A stretch of 64,000 nt of DNA from the NCBI GenBank assembly GCA_035532275.1, contig DATKRG010000203.1:1-64000 (forward strand), written 5' to 3'. The notes under the pieces are model-generated. The model did not search any database and was not told where the DNA came from. It saw nothing but the letters and a program-made list of their open reading frames with translations. This stretch comes from UBA9676 sp035532275 (GTDB lineage Bacteria > Actinomycetota > Actinomycetes > Streptosporangiales > Streptosporangiaceae). Both the position numbers and the translations under genes were made by a program. Positions 1 to 8,549 of this stretch are shown piece after piece (within the stretch, counting starts at the first letter, position 1; each line of letters begins with the position of its first letter).

Positions 1-4
1 CTCG

Positions 5-1003
5 TCACGACGCGGGCGGGGCGTGTGTGCCGCGCATGATCAGCCGGGGCTCCAGAACGACGATGCGGGCGGGCGCGTCGGGCGTCGCCAGGCGCTCGAG
101 CAGGAGAGCGGCGACCGACCTTGCCATCTCCGTGAGGTCGACCCGCACGGTGGTCAGGTCGAACACCTCCCAGGCTGCCATGGGGATGTCGTCAAACCCG
201 ACGACCGTGAGTCTCTCCGGGATGTCGATGCCCAGCGACGCCGCCGCATTGAGGGCTCCGAAGGCGATCACGTCGTTGCCGCAGAAGACCGCCGTCGGCG
301 GGGTCTCCGTCGACATGAGGCGGATGAGGCCGCGGCGGCCGGTGTCGGGGTCGAACGGGCCCCGGATCATCCGTGCGGGCGGGAGATCGATTCCGCGGTG
401 CGCCAGGGCATCACGGAACCCCTCGGCCCGTTCCCGTCCGGTGCTCGTCGACTCCGGGCCGAGGATCGCCGCAACGGCGCGGTGGCCCAGGTCCGCCAGC
501 AGCTCGGCGACCGCGGTCGCCCCGCCCCGGTTGCCGGCGACGCACCTGTCGGCCGTGACCCCATCGACGGTGCGGTTGACCATCACGAACGGGACTCCGC
601 GGGCCGTCAGCTCACCGGGCAGCGAGCTGGTCCGCTCCGACGTGGTCAGGACAACCCCGTCCAGCGAACCGTCCAGCAGCGGGTCGAGCTCGACCGCCCG
701 GTCGCCTCGGTCCGTGAACAGCACCGTCCGGTACCCGCGGCCCGCCAGGGCATCGTGCAGCGGCCCGAGCAGCGCCGGGTAGAACGGGTTGCTCAGCTCG
801 GCGCTGATTACGCCGATTTTGCGAGAGCGCTGCGTGGACAGCGCCCGCCCGGCCTGACTCGGCACGTACCCCAGGCTGCGGGCCGCCTCGCGAACCCGCC
901 CCCGGGTCGCGGCCGAGACTCCCTTCTGGTCGCGCAGCGCGCGCGACACCGTCGGCTGCGAGACTCCGGCGAGCCGCGCGACGTCATGACTGGTCACTGC
1001 CAC
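5..1003 (-). CDS. LacI-family transcriptional regulator
   Basis: A 332-aa LacI/GalR-type repressor. An N-terminal helix-turn-helix (VSQPTVSRAL within the first 25 residues) and hinge helix are followed by a periplasmic-binding-protein-like effector domain from about residue 60 (IGVISAELSNPFYP), full length for the family. The GTG start at 1003 has GAGG five bases upstream; a second GTG at 997 is possible. The gene diverges from the dehydrogenase/molybdenum-hydroxylase operon. The intergenic region contains a promoter with a 12-bp palindrome of the LacI-operator kind, so I infer that it represses that operon and probably itself. Its ligand is presumably a substrate or intermediate of the operon, but the sequence does not identify it. 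Confidence 0.93.
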   Translation of the reverse strand: MAVTSHDVARLAGVSQPTVSRALRDQKGVSAATRGRVREAARSLGYVPSQAGRALSTQRSRKIGVISAELSNPFYPALLGPLHDALAGRGYRTVLFTDRGDRAVELDPLLDGSLDGVVLTTSERTSSLPGELTARGVPFVMVNRTVDGVTADRCVAGNRGGATAVAELLADLGHRAVAAILGPESTSTGRERAEGFRDALAHRGIDLPPARMIRGPFDPDTGRRGLIRLMSTETPPTAVFCGNDVIAFGALNAAASLGIDIPERLTVVGFDDIPMAAWEVFDLTTVRVDLTEMARSVAALLLERLATPDAPARIVVLEPRLIMRGTHAPPAS

Positions 1004-1041
1004 ATCGACCTCACTTGATGCGTTACGGCGAGATCATGCCG

Positions 1042-1070
1042 TTGACACGCATACGTATGCAATCTAGGTT
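1042..1070 (+). promoter_or_regulatory. Sigma70-like promoter of the catabolic operon
   Basis: A perfect -35 TTGACA (1042-1047) is followed by a 17-bp spacer and a -10 TAGGTT (1065-1070). It lies about 35 bp upstream of the dehydrogenase start at 1105 and reads toward it. The spacer is occupied by a palindrome (separate entry). Confidence 0.75.
1049..1060. promoter_or_regulatory. Palindromic operator, probable LacI-family site
   Basis: GCATACGTATGC is a perfect 12-bp palindrome with the central CG step typical of LacI-family operators. It sits between the -35 and -10 of the operon promoter and 46 bp from the start of the divergent LacI gene. Binding there would block RNA polymerase directly. 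Assignment to the adjacent regulator is inferred from position. Confidence 0.7.
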
Positions 1071-1104
1071 ACTGGCAGGGCTGAGGACTCACCAGGGGGT
1101 TCGC

Positions 1105-2448
1105 ATGCCGGTGTACGTGAAGCAGGGTCGAGCAGATCGCGGCTCGGGCGCACCGGATCCTGTGGTGCGCGACACGGTCGCCAGGGTGATCGACGACATC
1201 CGGTCGCGTGGCGACGCAGCCGTCCGCGAGTACTCCTCGACGTTCGACGGCTGGAGTCCGGACAGTTTCCGGCTCGGCCCTGACGCGATCGCCGGCATTG
1301 TCGCCACGGTGCCCGGCGAGGTGCTCGATGACATCCGGACCGTGCAGGAGAACGTCCGGGTGTTCGCCCGACACCAGCGTGACTCGCTGCGCGACTTCGA
1401 GGTCGAGATGGCACCGGGGGTCTGGCTGGGGCAGCGCAGCCTGCCGGTCGTCGCGTCGGGTGCCTACGTGCCAGGTGGTCGCTACCCGCTGGTCGCCTCC
1501 GCCCACATGACCGTGGTGACGGCAAAGGTGGCGGGCGTCGAACGGGTCGCCGCATGCACCCCGCCGATCCGCGGCGAGGTGCCCGCCGCGACGGTTGCCG
1601 CCATGTACCTGGCGGGTGCCGACGAGATCTACCTGCTCGGCGGGGTGCAGGCCGTCGCGGCGATGGCGATCGGGACCGAGACCATCGACCCGGTCGATGT
1701 CCTCGCCGGGCCCGGCAACGCCTACGTGGCAGAGGCCAAACGGCAGCTGTACGGGGAGGTCGGGATCGACCTGCTCGCCGGGCCGACCGAGATCCTCGTC
1801 ATCGCCGACGACCGCGCCGACCCGTTCATCGTCGCGGTTGACCTGCTCAGCCAGGCGGAGCACGGTCCCGACTCGCCCGCCGTGCTCGTGACGACGTCGG
1901 AGACGCTCGCCCGCACAGTGATCGATCACATCGAGCGACTGCTACCGGGCATGCCGACGAGGGAGTTCGCCGAGCAGGCGTGGCGTGACCACGGGGAGGT
2001 GGTCGTCGTGCACGATCTCGCCGAGGCGTACGCGGCCGCCGACGAGTACGCGAGCGAGCACGTCGAGGTTCTCACGCAACGCCCCCGCGAGGCGCTGGAC
2101 ATGATGCGTCACTACGGTGCCCTCTTCCTCGGCGAGGGGACCTGCGTGTCCTACGGCGACAAGGTCATCGGCACCAACCATGTGCTCCCGACCCGGCGGA
2201 CGGCGCGCCACACCGGAGGCCTGTGGGTCGGCAAGTACCTGCGGACCGTGACCTACCAGGAGGTCACCGACGAGCGGTCGAGTGCCGAGCTCGGCAGGCT
2301 CTGCGGGCGGGCAAGTCGGGTCGAGCTGTTCGAGGGGCACGCGCGTTCCGGTGACGCTCGCGTGGCCAAGTACGGCGGGGGAGCCCTGCCCTGGGCGCCC
2401 GGCGGGTCCAGGGAAGCCGAGTCCACCTCCGCCACCGGTGCGCGTTGA
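1105..2448 (+). CDS. HisD-superfamily dehydrogenase, HpsN-like (histidinol / sulfopropanediol type)
   Basis: A 447-aa NAD-dependent alcohol dehydrogenase of the histidinol-dehydrogenase superfamily. Signatures are GPGNAYVAEAKRQLYG, GIDLLAGPTEIL, SQAEHGPDSPA and, near the C-terminus, GTNHVLPTRRTARHTGGLWV. The ATG at 1105 has AGGGGG five bases upstream; the reading frame extends back to 1015 but that part covers the promoter. As first gene of a catabolic operon with a molybdenum hydroxylase and under a LacI regulator, it is unlikely to serve histidine synthesis. The family includes HpsN, which oxidises dihydroxypropanesulfonate, and other diol dehydrogenases. The true substrate is unknown. The C-terminal 30 residues are Gly/Pro/Ser-rich. 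Confidence 0.88.
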   Translation: MPVYVKQGRADRGSGAPDPVVRDTVARVIDDIRSRGDAAVREYSSTFDGWSPDSFRLGPDAIAGIVATVPGEVLDDIRTVQENVRVFARHQRDSLRDFEVEMAPGVWLGQRSLPVVASGAYVPGGRYPLVASAHMTVVTAKVAGVERVAACTPPIRGEVPAATVAAMYLAGADEIYLLGGVQAVAAMAIGTETIDPVDVLAGPGNAYVAEAKRQLYGEVGIDLLAGPTEILVIADDRADPFIVAVDLLSQAEHGPDSPAVLVTTSETLARTVIDHIERLLPGMPTREFAEQAWRDHGEVVVVHDLAEAYAAADEYASEHVEVLTQRPREALDMMRHYGALFLGEGTCVSYGDKVIGTNHVLPTRRTARHTGGLWVGKYLRTVTYQEVTDERSSAELGRLCGRASRVELFEGHARSGDARVAKYGGGALPWAPGGSREAESTSATGAR

Positions 2449-2515
2449 GCCCGACGCGGGCGCCCACCACAGCCCTGCTCCGCGAGAAGGAGGCCGACGT
2501 GCCGAGGAAGCCACT

Positions 2516-3391
2516 GTGAAGCCGCCACCGTTCCGCTACGCCGCCCCGACGAGCGTCGAGGAGGTGCTCGGCCTGCTCGCCGCGAACGCGGACGACGACC
2601 CGCGTGTGCTCGCCGGCGGGCAGAGCCTCGTTCCGCTGATGAACTTCCGTCTCGCCCAGCCCGGGTTCCTGGTCGACCTGCGGCTGGTCGAGGCACTGAC
2701 AACGCTTCGCGCGGACGGCGACGTGCTCGTAATCGGCGCGATGGTCCGCCAGTCCGCCGCGGAGCGCTCGCCGGAAGTGGCGCTCGCGGCGCCGCTGCTG
2801 GCTGAGGCACTCGGCTACGTCGCCCACCCGCCGATCCGGAACAGCGGTACCGTCGGCGGCAGCCTGGCCCACGCCGACCCTTCTGCTGAACTGCCCGCTG
2901 TCGCGCTCGCCCTGGACGCCCAGCTTGTCGCGGCCGGTCCCGGCGGGACTCGTGCCATCCCCGCCGCCGAGTTCTTCCGCGGACCGTTCACCACCGCGTT
3001 GGAGCCGGGTGAGATCCTCACCGAGGTGCGCGTCCCGCGCTGGGAGGGCGCGGGCGGGCACGCGTTCGTCGAGTTCGCCCGGACGCATGGCAACTTCGCG
3101 CTGGTGGGGGTGGCGGCCATGATCGAGCTGGATGAGGACATCGTTACCAGGGCGTCCATCGCGCTGAGCGGGGTGGCGTCGACGCCCGTGCGCGCGGTCG
3201 CGGCCGAGCGCACGCTCGCCGGGACGTCCGCGGACGCCGCAACGATCGAGGCCGCTGTGAACGCGGCCGCCGACGAGCTGTCCCCCGCCGGGGACTTGCA
3301 CGGCAGCACCGAGACCCGTACCGACATCGCGCGCAGCTACTTGCGCCGAGGCATCAAGCTGGCGCTCTCCCGCGCCCAGGACCGGAGGTGA
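2516..3391 (+). CDS. Molybdenum hydroxylase FAD-binding subunit (CoxM-like)
   Basis: A 292-aa medium subunit of the xanthine oxidase/CO dehydrogenase family, carrying electrons from the iron-sulfur subunit through FAD. The two FAD motifs are present: AGGQSLVPLMNFRLA at about residue 33 and TVGGSLAHADPSAE at about 110, followed by the C-terminal CO-dehydrogenase flavoprotein domain. The GTG start at 2516 is chosen because GAGGAAG lies five bases upstream and homology begins there (KPPPFRYAAP). Its stop overlaps the GTG of the next subunit by four bases, indicating translational coupling in a medium-small-large order like coxMSL. Confidence 0.92.
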   Translation: MKPPPFRYAAPTSVEEVLGLLAANADDDPRVLAGGQSLVPLMNFRLAQPGFLVDLRLVEALTTLRADGDVLVIGAMVRQSAAERSPEVALAAPLLAEALGYVAHPPIRNSGTVGGSLAHADPSAELPAVALALDAQLVAAGPGGTRAIPAAEFFRGPFTTALEPGEILTEVRVPRWEGAGGHAFVEFARTHGNFALVGVAAMIELDEDIVTRASIALSGVASTPVRAVAAERTLAGTSADAATIEAAVNAAADELSPAGDLHGSTETRTDIARSYLRRGIKLALSRAQDRR

Positions 3392-3918
3392 GCGGGGTGG
3401 ACAAGCGCGACATCACGTTGATCGTGAACGGAAGCCCGTCGATGGTGTCGGTCGAGCCGCGCAAGCTGCTCGTCGACGTCCTGCGCGAGGACCTGGGCCT
3501 CACGGGCACCCACATCGGCTGCGAGCACGGCGTCTGCGGCACCTGCACAGTGCTGCTCAACGACCGGAGCGTCCGCTCCTGCATCACGTTCGCGGTGCAG
3601 GCCGACGGGGCAAGGATCCGCACCGTCGAGGGCCTGGCCAACGGGGCCGACCTGCACCCGCTGCAGGACGAGTTCTGGGACAAGCAGGGCTTGCAGTGTG
3701 GCTACTGCACGCCCGGGATGCTCATGCGGGCCTGCGAGATTATCGAGCAGAACCCCGATCCGTCGCCCGAGCAGGTGCGGGAAGGCATCGCGAGCAACCT
3801 GTGCCGTTGTACCGGCTACCAGTTCATCGTCGAGGCCGTGTGTGCCGCCGCCAGCCGGATGCGCGGTGATGAGCAACGCCCGCACCAGGCGACGACGCCG
3901 ACGGAGGCGAAGGCATGA
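3388..3918 (+). CDS. Molybdenum hydroxylase 2Fe-2S subunit (CoxS-like)
   Basis: A 176-aa small subunit with the two iron-sulfur cluster motifs of this family. The plant-ferredoxin type is CEHGVCGTC near residue 45 with a further Cys downstream (RSCITF). The alpha-helical type is QCGYCTPG near 103 with NLCRCTGY near 137. It relays electrons from the molybdenum centre to FAD. The gene overlaps both neighbours by four bases (GTGA upstream, ATGA downstream), so the three subunits are translated as a unit. The C-terminal 20 residues are an uninformative Thr/Pro/Arg-rich tail. Confidence 0.93.
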   Translation: MSGVDKRDITLIVNGSPSMVSVEPRKLLVDVLREDLGLTGTHIGCEHGVCGTCTVLLNDRSVRSCITFAVQADGARIRTVEGLANGADLHPLQDEFWDKQGLQCGYCTPGMLMRACEIIEQNPDPSPEQVREGIASNLCRCTGYQFIVEAVCAAASRMRGDEQRPHQATTPTEAKA

Positions 3919-6362
3919 CCACCGTCAGCCGACCGGAGCCGCCGCCGGCCCGCACCCACAAGGAAGTCCGAAAGTGGATCGGCAAGTCCATCCGCCGCGT
4001 CGAGGACCCGAAGTTCCTGCGCGGGCGCGGCGGCTACATCGGCGACATGACCCTGCCGGGCATGCTGCACGCCGCCATGCTGTCCAGCCCGTACGCCCAC
4101 GCCCGGATCACCGGCATCGACACCGCCGAGGCCCTCGCCGCGCCCGGGGTGCACGCGGTGATCACCGGGGCGCAAGCCGCGGAGCTCACCGGCCCGCTTC
4201 CGGACTTCGGGCCGAACCCGGCCGCCCACACCTGGCGCTGCCTGGCCGTGGAAAAGGTGCGCTACGTGGGCGAGGGCGTCGCGGTGGTCGTCGCCGACAG
4301 CCGGTACCTCGCCGAAGACGCCCTCGCGCTCATCAACGTGGACTACGAGCCGCTGCCGCCGGTTACCGACATGGAGCGCGCGCTGGAGGAGGGCGCGCCG
4401 CTCGTGCACGAGGATCTCGGATCCAACTGTGCCTACGAGCGCACCTTCCAGTTCGGCGAGGTCGAGCGCGACTTCGCCGACGCCGACGTCGTAATCTCGG
4501 ACCGCCTGCGCTGGCGGCGTTCGGGTGGCCAGCCACTGGAGACCGTCGGGGCGCTGGCCGACTTCGACCTCGCCACCGGCCAGCTGACGGTGCACACCAA
4601 CTCGCTGAGCTTCACCAGCTATTTGTTCATGGTGGCCGGGACATTGAAGATCCCGGCCAACAAACTCGACATCCGCCCGATGCCCGCGGGCGGGAGCTTC
4701 GGCTCGAAGCTGTTCGCCACCAAGCCGGCCGTTATCGCGGGGATGTGCTCGCGCGCGGCCGGGCGGCCGGTGATGTATCTCGAGGATCGCGTCGACAACA
4801 TTTCCAACTGCGACCACCACGGCTCCGACCGCGTTTACGACGTCCAGCTCGCCCTGATGCGTGATGGGACCATGCGCGGGATCAAGATCGACACCGTGGA
4901 TGACTACGGCGCTTACATCCAGTTCGGCGTCGGCCATCACGGCAACGCGCTGGCCCAGGTCGTGGGGCCGTACCGGATCGCGAGCGTCGAATACCGGGTG
5001 CGCGCGGCGCTGACCAACAAGAACCAGCAGGGCGCCTACCGGGGCTTCGGCTCCGAGGTGAACAACTGGATGCTGGAGCAGATGGTGGACAAGGCGGCCC
5101 GGCAGCTCGGCATCGACCCGGTGGAGATCCGGCGGCGCAACTTCATCCGCGAGTTCCCGTACTTCATCCCGACCGGAAACGTCTACGACTCCGGCGACTA
5201 CGACGGTGTGCTGGACAAAGCCCTGAAGCTCGCTGACTACGATTACTGGCGCGCCGAGCAGGCGAAAGCGCGGGAGGAGGGTCGCTACATCGGGATCGGG
5301 CTGATCACCGCGCAGGAGCGGTCGGTCTTCTCGGCCACCGAGTTCTGGTTCTGGTTCGACAAGCCGGGCGCGCCGGTCACGTCGATGCCGGAGAGCGTGA
5401 CGCTCAAGGTCGACGCCACGGGCGGCATCACCGCCACGCTGTATTCCTGCGCGTTCTGGGGCAACTCGCCCGAGACGATGGTGGCGCAGCTGGTGGCCGA
5501 GGAGTTCGACTGCGATCCGCGCGACGTCTCGATCGTCTACCAGGGCAGCAAGAACGGGCTCCCGGCCACGGGCCCGGGCGGCTCGCGGACCACGGTGATG
5601 CTGGCCGGCGCCGTGGAGGGCGCCTCGGCGAAGATCAAGGCCAAGGCGCGGCGGGCGACCGCGCACCTGCTGGAGGCCAGCCCCGACGATCTCGAGTGGG
5701 TCGATGGTGGCTACCAGGTCAAGGGCTCACCCGAGGCTCGCAAGACCCTCGCCGAGATCGCGGTCATGCTGCACCTGTTCAAGCACAGCTTCCCCGAGGA
5801 CATGGAGTCCGGGCTCGAGGACAGCAAGGTCTTCGACCACCCGTACACGACGATGCCCTCGGCCGACCGCAAGGACCTCGGCGTCTTCTACCCGTTCATG
5901 GGCCACGCCTGCCACGTGCCGGTGATCGAGGTGGACATCGAGACCGGGCGGGTCTCGTTCTTGTCCTACGCCGCCGTGCACGACTGCGGCACGCTGGTGA
6001 ACCCGCGCTCGCTCGCTGGGCACATCGTGGGCGGCACCGCGCAGGGCATCGGCACGGCGCTCTACGAGGAGTACGTCTACGACGAGGGCGGGCAGCTGCT
6101 CACGTCCAGCTACCTCGACTACCTCATCCCGACGGCGATGGAGGTGCCAGAGCTCAAGTTCGCACACCACGAGACGCCTTCGCCCTGGACCCCGCACGGC
6201 ATCAAAGGCGGAGGAGAAGGTGGCCGGATGATGGCCCCGGCCGCGATCAACGTGGCAGTCAACGACGCGCTCGCCCCGCTTGGCGTCCGGCTGACCGAGC
6301 TGCCGTTGACTCCGGACCGGATCCTGGCCGCGATCCGGGCCGCCCGGGAGTCGCCACGATGA
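3915..6362 (+). CDS. Molybdenum hydroxylase large subunit (CoxL/XdhB-like)
   Basis: An 815-aa molybdopterin-cytosine-dinucleotide-binding catalytic subunit. Visible motifs are GGSFGSKLF near residue 258, the active-site loop GAYRGFGSE near 372, GPGGSRTTV near 554, and KGGGEGGRM near 765 with the conserved glutamate. The loop lacks the AYRCSFR signature of true (form I) CO dehydrogenase, so I expect an aldehyde or N-heterocycle hydroxylase rather than CO oxidation. An ATG overlaps the small-subunit stop. The enzyme should be cytoplasmic and form an (alpha-beta-gamma)2 complex with the two preceding gene products. Maturation factors (XdhC/CoxF-like) are not encoded nearby. Confidence 0.92.
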   Translation: MTTVSRPEPPPARTHKEVRKWIGKSIRRVEDPKFLRGRGGYIGDMTLPGMLHAAMLSSPYAHARITGIDTAEALAAPGVHAVITGAQAAELTGPLPDFGPNPAAHTWRCLAVEKVRYVGEGVAVVVADSRYLAEDALALINVDYEPLPPVTDMERALEEGAPLVHEDLGSNCAYERTFQFGEVERDFADADVVISDRLRWRRSGGQPLETVGALADFDLATGQLTVHTNSLSFTSYLFMVAGTLKIPANKLDIRPMPAGGSFGSKLFATKPAVIAGMCSRAAGRPVMYLEDRVDNISNCDHHGSDRVYDVQLALMRDGTMRGIKIDTVDDYGAYIQFGVGHHGNALAQVVGPYRIASVEYRVRAALTNKNQQGAYRGFGSEVNNWMLEQMVDKAARQLGIDPVEIRRRNFIREFPYFIPTGNVYDSGDYDGVLDKALKLADYDYWRAEQAKAREEGRYIGIGLITAQERSVFSATEFWFWFDKPGAPVTSMPESVTLKVDATGGITATLYSCAFWGNSPETMVAQLVAEEFDCDPRDVSIVYQGSKNGLPATGPGGSRTTVMLAGAVEGASAKIKAKARRATAHLLEASPDDLEWVDGGYQVKGSPEARKTLAEIAVMLHLFKHSFPEDMESGLEDSKVFDHPYTTMPSADRKDLGVFYPFMGHACHVPVIEVDIETGRVSFLSYAAVHDCGTLVNPRSLAGHIVGGTAQGIGTALYEEYVYDEGGQLLTSSYLDYLIPTAMEVPELKFAHHETPSPWTPHGIKGGGEGGRMMAPAAINVAVNDALAPLGVRLTELPLTPDRILAAIRAARESPR

Positions 6363-6393
6363 GGGTGGCCCGTCGCACGCCGGCAGGTGCGCC

Positions 6394-7164
6394 GTGACTG
6401 ACAGGGTGGCCGTGGTGACGGGCGGGAACCGTGGAATCGGCCGGGCCATCGCGGTCGCTCTCGCCGCGGACGGCTTCGCTGTAGCGGTCACGGCCCGCGA
6501 CACTGACGCGCTGGCCGACACGGTCGCGGCCATCGAGGCTGATGGTGGGACCGCGCTGGCGCTGCCGTGCGATGTCCGTGACGAGGAGTCCGTCGCCACG
6601 ATGGCGCGGGAGGCCGCCGGCCTCGGCCGGGTGCACACGGTCGTCGCCAACGCCGGGATCGCCGGTCCGACCGCGCCGCTACACCAGATACAGCTCGCCG
6701 AATGGCGCGACTGCCTGGCCACCGACCTCGACGGCGTCTTCCTCACCTTCCGCGCCTTCGTCCCGGCGATGATCGAGTCCGGGGCGGGCTCACTGGTCGC
6801 GATCTCGTCGATGACCGGGAAGCGCCCGCTGCACGGCCGCACCCCCTACGCGGCGGCGAAGATGGGCGTGATCGGCCTGGTCCGCACCCTCGCGGTGGAA
6901 CTGGGTCCGCATGGGATCCGCGTCAATGCCGTCTGCCCGGGCGCTGTCGCCGGGCACCGGATCGACGACGTGATCCGCCGCCAGGCCGCCACGCGTGGCA
7001 TCACCGAGGACGAGGCCCTCCTGGCGTTCACCGGAGCGTCCCCACTGGCCCGGCTGGTCACGGCGAACGAGGTGGCCGCGGCCTGCGCCTACCTCGCCTC
7101 CGACGCGGCCGCATCAATCACCGGAGAAGACCTGAACGTCTCCGCTGGCGTCGTCATGTACTAG
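6394..7164 (+). CDS. Short-chain dehydrogenase/reductase
   Basis: A 256-aa classical SDR. It has the Rossmann motif TGGNRGIG at residues 9-16, NAGIAG in the fourth strand, a catalytic Ser in ISSMTG and YAAAKMG near residue 150. The C-terminal consensus ends in GEDLNVSAGVVMY. A GTG start follows the large-subunit gene by 31 bp, and the next gene follows by 10 bp, so it belongs to the same operon. It presumably oxidises a hydroxyl group in the pathway fed by the molybdenum hydroxylase; the substrate cannot be predicted. Confidence 0.9.
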   Translation: MTDRVAVVTGGNRGIGRAIAVALAADGFAVAVTARDTDALADTVAAIEADGGTALALPCDVRDEESVATMAREAAGLGRVHTVVANAGIAGPTAPLHQIQLAEWRDCLATDLDGVFLTFRAFVPAMIESGAGSLVAISSMTGKRPLHGRTPYAAAKMGVIGLVRTLAVELGPHGIRVNAVCPGAVAGHRIDDVIRRQAATRGITEDEALLAFTGASPLARLVTANEVAAACAYLASDAAASITGEDLNVSAGVVMY

Positions 7165-7174
7165 GAGCAAAGAG

Positions 7175-7861
7175 ATGCAGCTCATCGACATTTCGCAGGA
7201 CATCTACGAGGGTATGAAGGTCTATCCCGGCCACTTGAAGACGGTGCAGTTCGACCACGCCACGCACGAGGAGACCGCGCCCCGGTTCGACAGCGGCTTT
7301 TCGTTCCAGACCACCGGGTTCATGCTCAACGACAACGGCCCGACGCACGTCGACTCCTTCTCCCACCTGGACCCGGACCCATCCGCGGAGACGATCGAGA
7401 AGATGTCGCTCGATCTGTTCTACGGCACCGCCGTGTGCCTGGACGTCACCGGCTTCAAGCCCCAGACCGACATCACGGCAGAGGACCTGGACCGGGTGGA
7501 GGCGGGCTCGCCGGTGAAGGTACGGGCCGGAGACATCGTGCTGTTCCACACCGCGACGTGGAACCGGTACGCGGGCGACAAGCGCTACCTGTCGGAGTTC
7601 CCAGGGCTGGGAGAGTCGGCCAGCGAGTGGATCGTGCAGCGTCAGGTCAAGACGTTCGGGGTCGACAGCCCGACGCCGGACAACCCCGCGAGCACCAGCT
7701 ACCCGTGTCACATGATGTGCCGCCGCGAGCACATCACCCACTACGAGAACCTGGCCAACCTCGACAAGATCGTGAACACCCGGTTCACGTTCATCGGGTT
7801 CCCGCTCAAGCTCCGGGGTGCCCACGGCGGGCCCACACGCGCGGTGGCGCTGGTGGAGTGA
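7175..7861 (+). CDS. Cyclase-family metal-dependent hydrolase (kynurenine-formamidase-like)
   Basis: A 228-aa member of the cyclase family (PF04199). This family contains kynurenine formamidases, isatin hydrolases and other zinc or manganese amidases and lactonases. The metal motif appears as GPTHVDSFSHLD near residues 55-66, a variant of the usual HxGTHxDxPxH in which the second residue set is retained but the first His is not obvious. The start has AGGAG 7-8 bases upstream. It is the last gene of the operon. A ring-opening hydrolase fits a heterocycle pathway begun by a molybdenum hydroxylase, but this is inference. Confidence 0.85.
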   Translation: MQLIDISQDIYEGMKVYPGHLKTVQFDHATHEETAPRFDSGFSFQTTGFMLNDNGPTHVDSFSHLDPDPSAETIEKMSLDLFYGTAVCLDVTGFKPQTDITAEDLDRVEAGSPVKVRAGDIVLFHTATWNRYAGDKRYLSEFPGLGESASEWIVQRQVKTFGVDSPTPDNPASTSYPCHMMCRREHITHYENLANLDKIVNTRFTFIGFPLKLRGAHGGPTRAVALVE

Positions 7862-8120
7862 GTGGCCATACGCTGCGGGCCCCGCCAGTGCACGGGACAC
7901 TGCTGGTCGATGGTTCGGCCCGAATCGGGGGCGGTGACCGCGCTGGGGTCGGGGACGTTCTTCGCCCGGCGGGGTTAGCGGCGAACCAGATCTGGCGCGC
8001 TCCTGGCCTTCCGCGTATCGCTGGATTGTAGCGGCGCCCGTCGCTTTGCATGATCGGCCCGGCGTTCCCTGGTTGTTGGTGCGGTCACACGTTCTGCTGG
8101 TTTCCTCGGCAGATGGATGG

Positions 8121-8549
8121 TTACGTGCCCTCGGTGTCAGGGCGGGGCTCGATGTCGAGGTATCCGTCGTAGGCGCGGATCGTTACGAGGAAGTAGTGAA
8201 GGAAACCCTCGAGCCCTGCCAGGCCGAAGGGGTGGGGCCATGGGTCGCAGAACCAGACTGGCGCATCCCAGGAAAACTCATCGGCGCCGTCGGTCACCGT
8301 GAGGTTGACGCGGGCTAGCGCGCCGACGGTTTTCAGCCCTCCGACGTAGAGCTCTTCTGTCACAGTGCCTGTCAGCTCGATCCCGGCGAGGGGGGCGAGT
8401 TCCGCGCTCATCCGTGTCCGTAGTGCTCCGGTGTCGAGCAGGCATTCCATTGGCGCATCCGTCAGTCCCTCCAAGGCGATGCCGACGACGGGCCGCGGTG
8501 TCAGCGTGCCACCGCCCGCAGCCGGCAGGGCACGGAACGCGAACCTCAT
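8121..8549 (-). CDS. Retropepsin-like aspartyl protease family protein
   Basis: A 142-aa single-domain protein with the aspartic protease signature LLDTGALRTRM near residue 37, preceded by a hydrophobic strand. The C-terminal half (GLAGLEGFLHYFLVTIRAYDG) fits the flap and second strand of bacterial retropepsin-like folds, which act as homodimers. There is no signal peptide, so it is probably cytoplasmic. Its ATG overlaps the TGA of the upstream gene, so the two are co-translated and perhaps act together. The cellular target of such stand-alone bacterial retropepsins is generally unknown. Confidence 0.75.
   Translation of the reverse strand: MRFAFRALPAAGGGTLTPRPVVGIALEGLTDAPMECLLDTGALRTRMSAELAPLAGIELTGTVTEELYVGGLKTVGALARVNLTVTDGADEFSWDAPVWFCDPWPHPFGLAGLEGFLHYFLVTIRAYDGYLDIEPRPDTEGT

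Noticed and set aside
1105..2448. Assignment as hisD of histidine biosynthesis
   Set aside because: No other his genes are near; it is in a LacI-controlled catabolic operon and its C-terminal GTNHVLPT/TGGLWVGKY segment is more like HpsN-type enzymes.
3816..5666. A long minus-strand frame opposite the molybdenum hydroxylase
   Set aside because: Shadow of the catalytic subunit, whose conserved motifs are on the plus strand.
3915..6362. Assignment as true carbon monoxide dehydrogenase
   Set aside because: The active-site loop is GAYRGFG rather than the AYRCSFR signature required for form I CO dehydrogenase.
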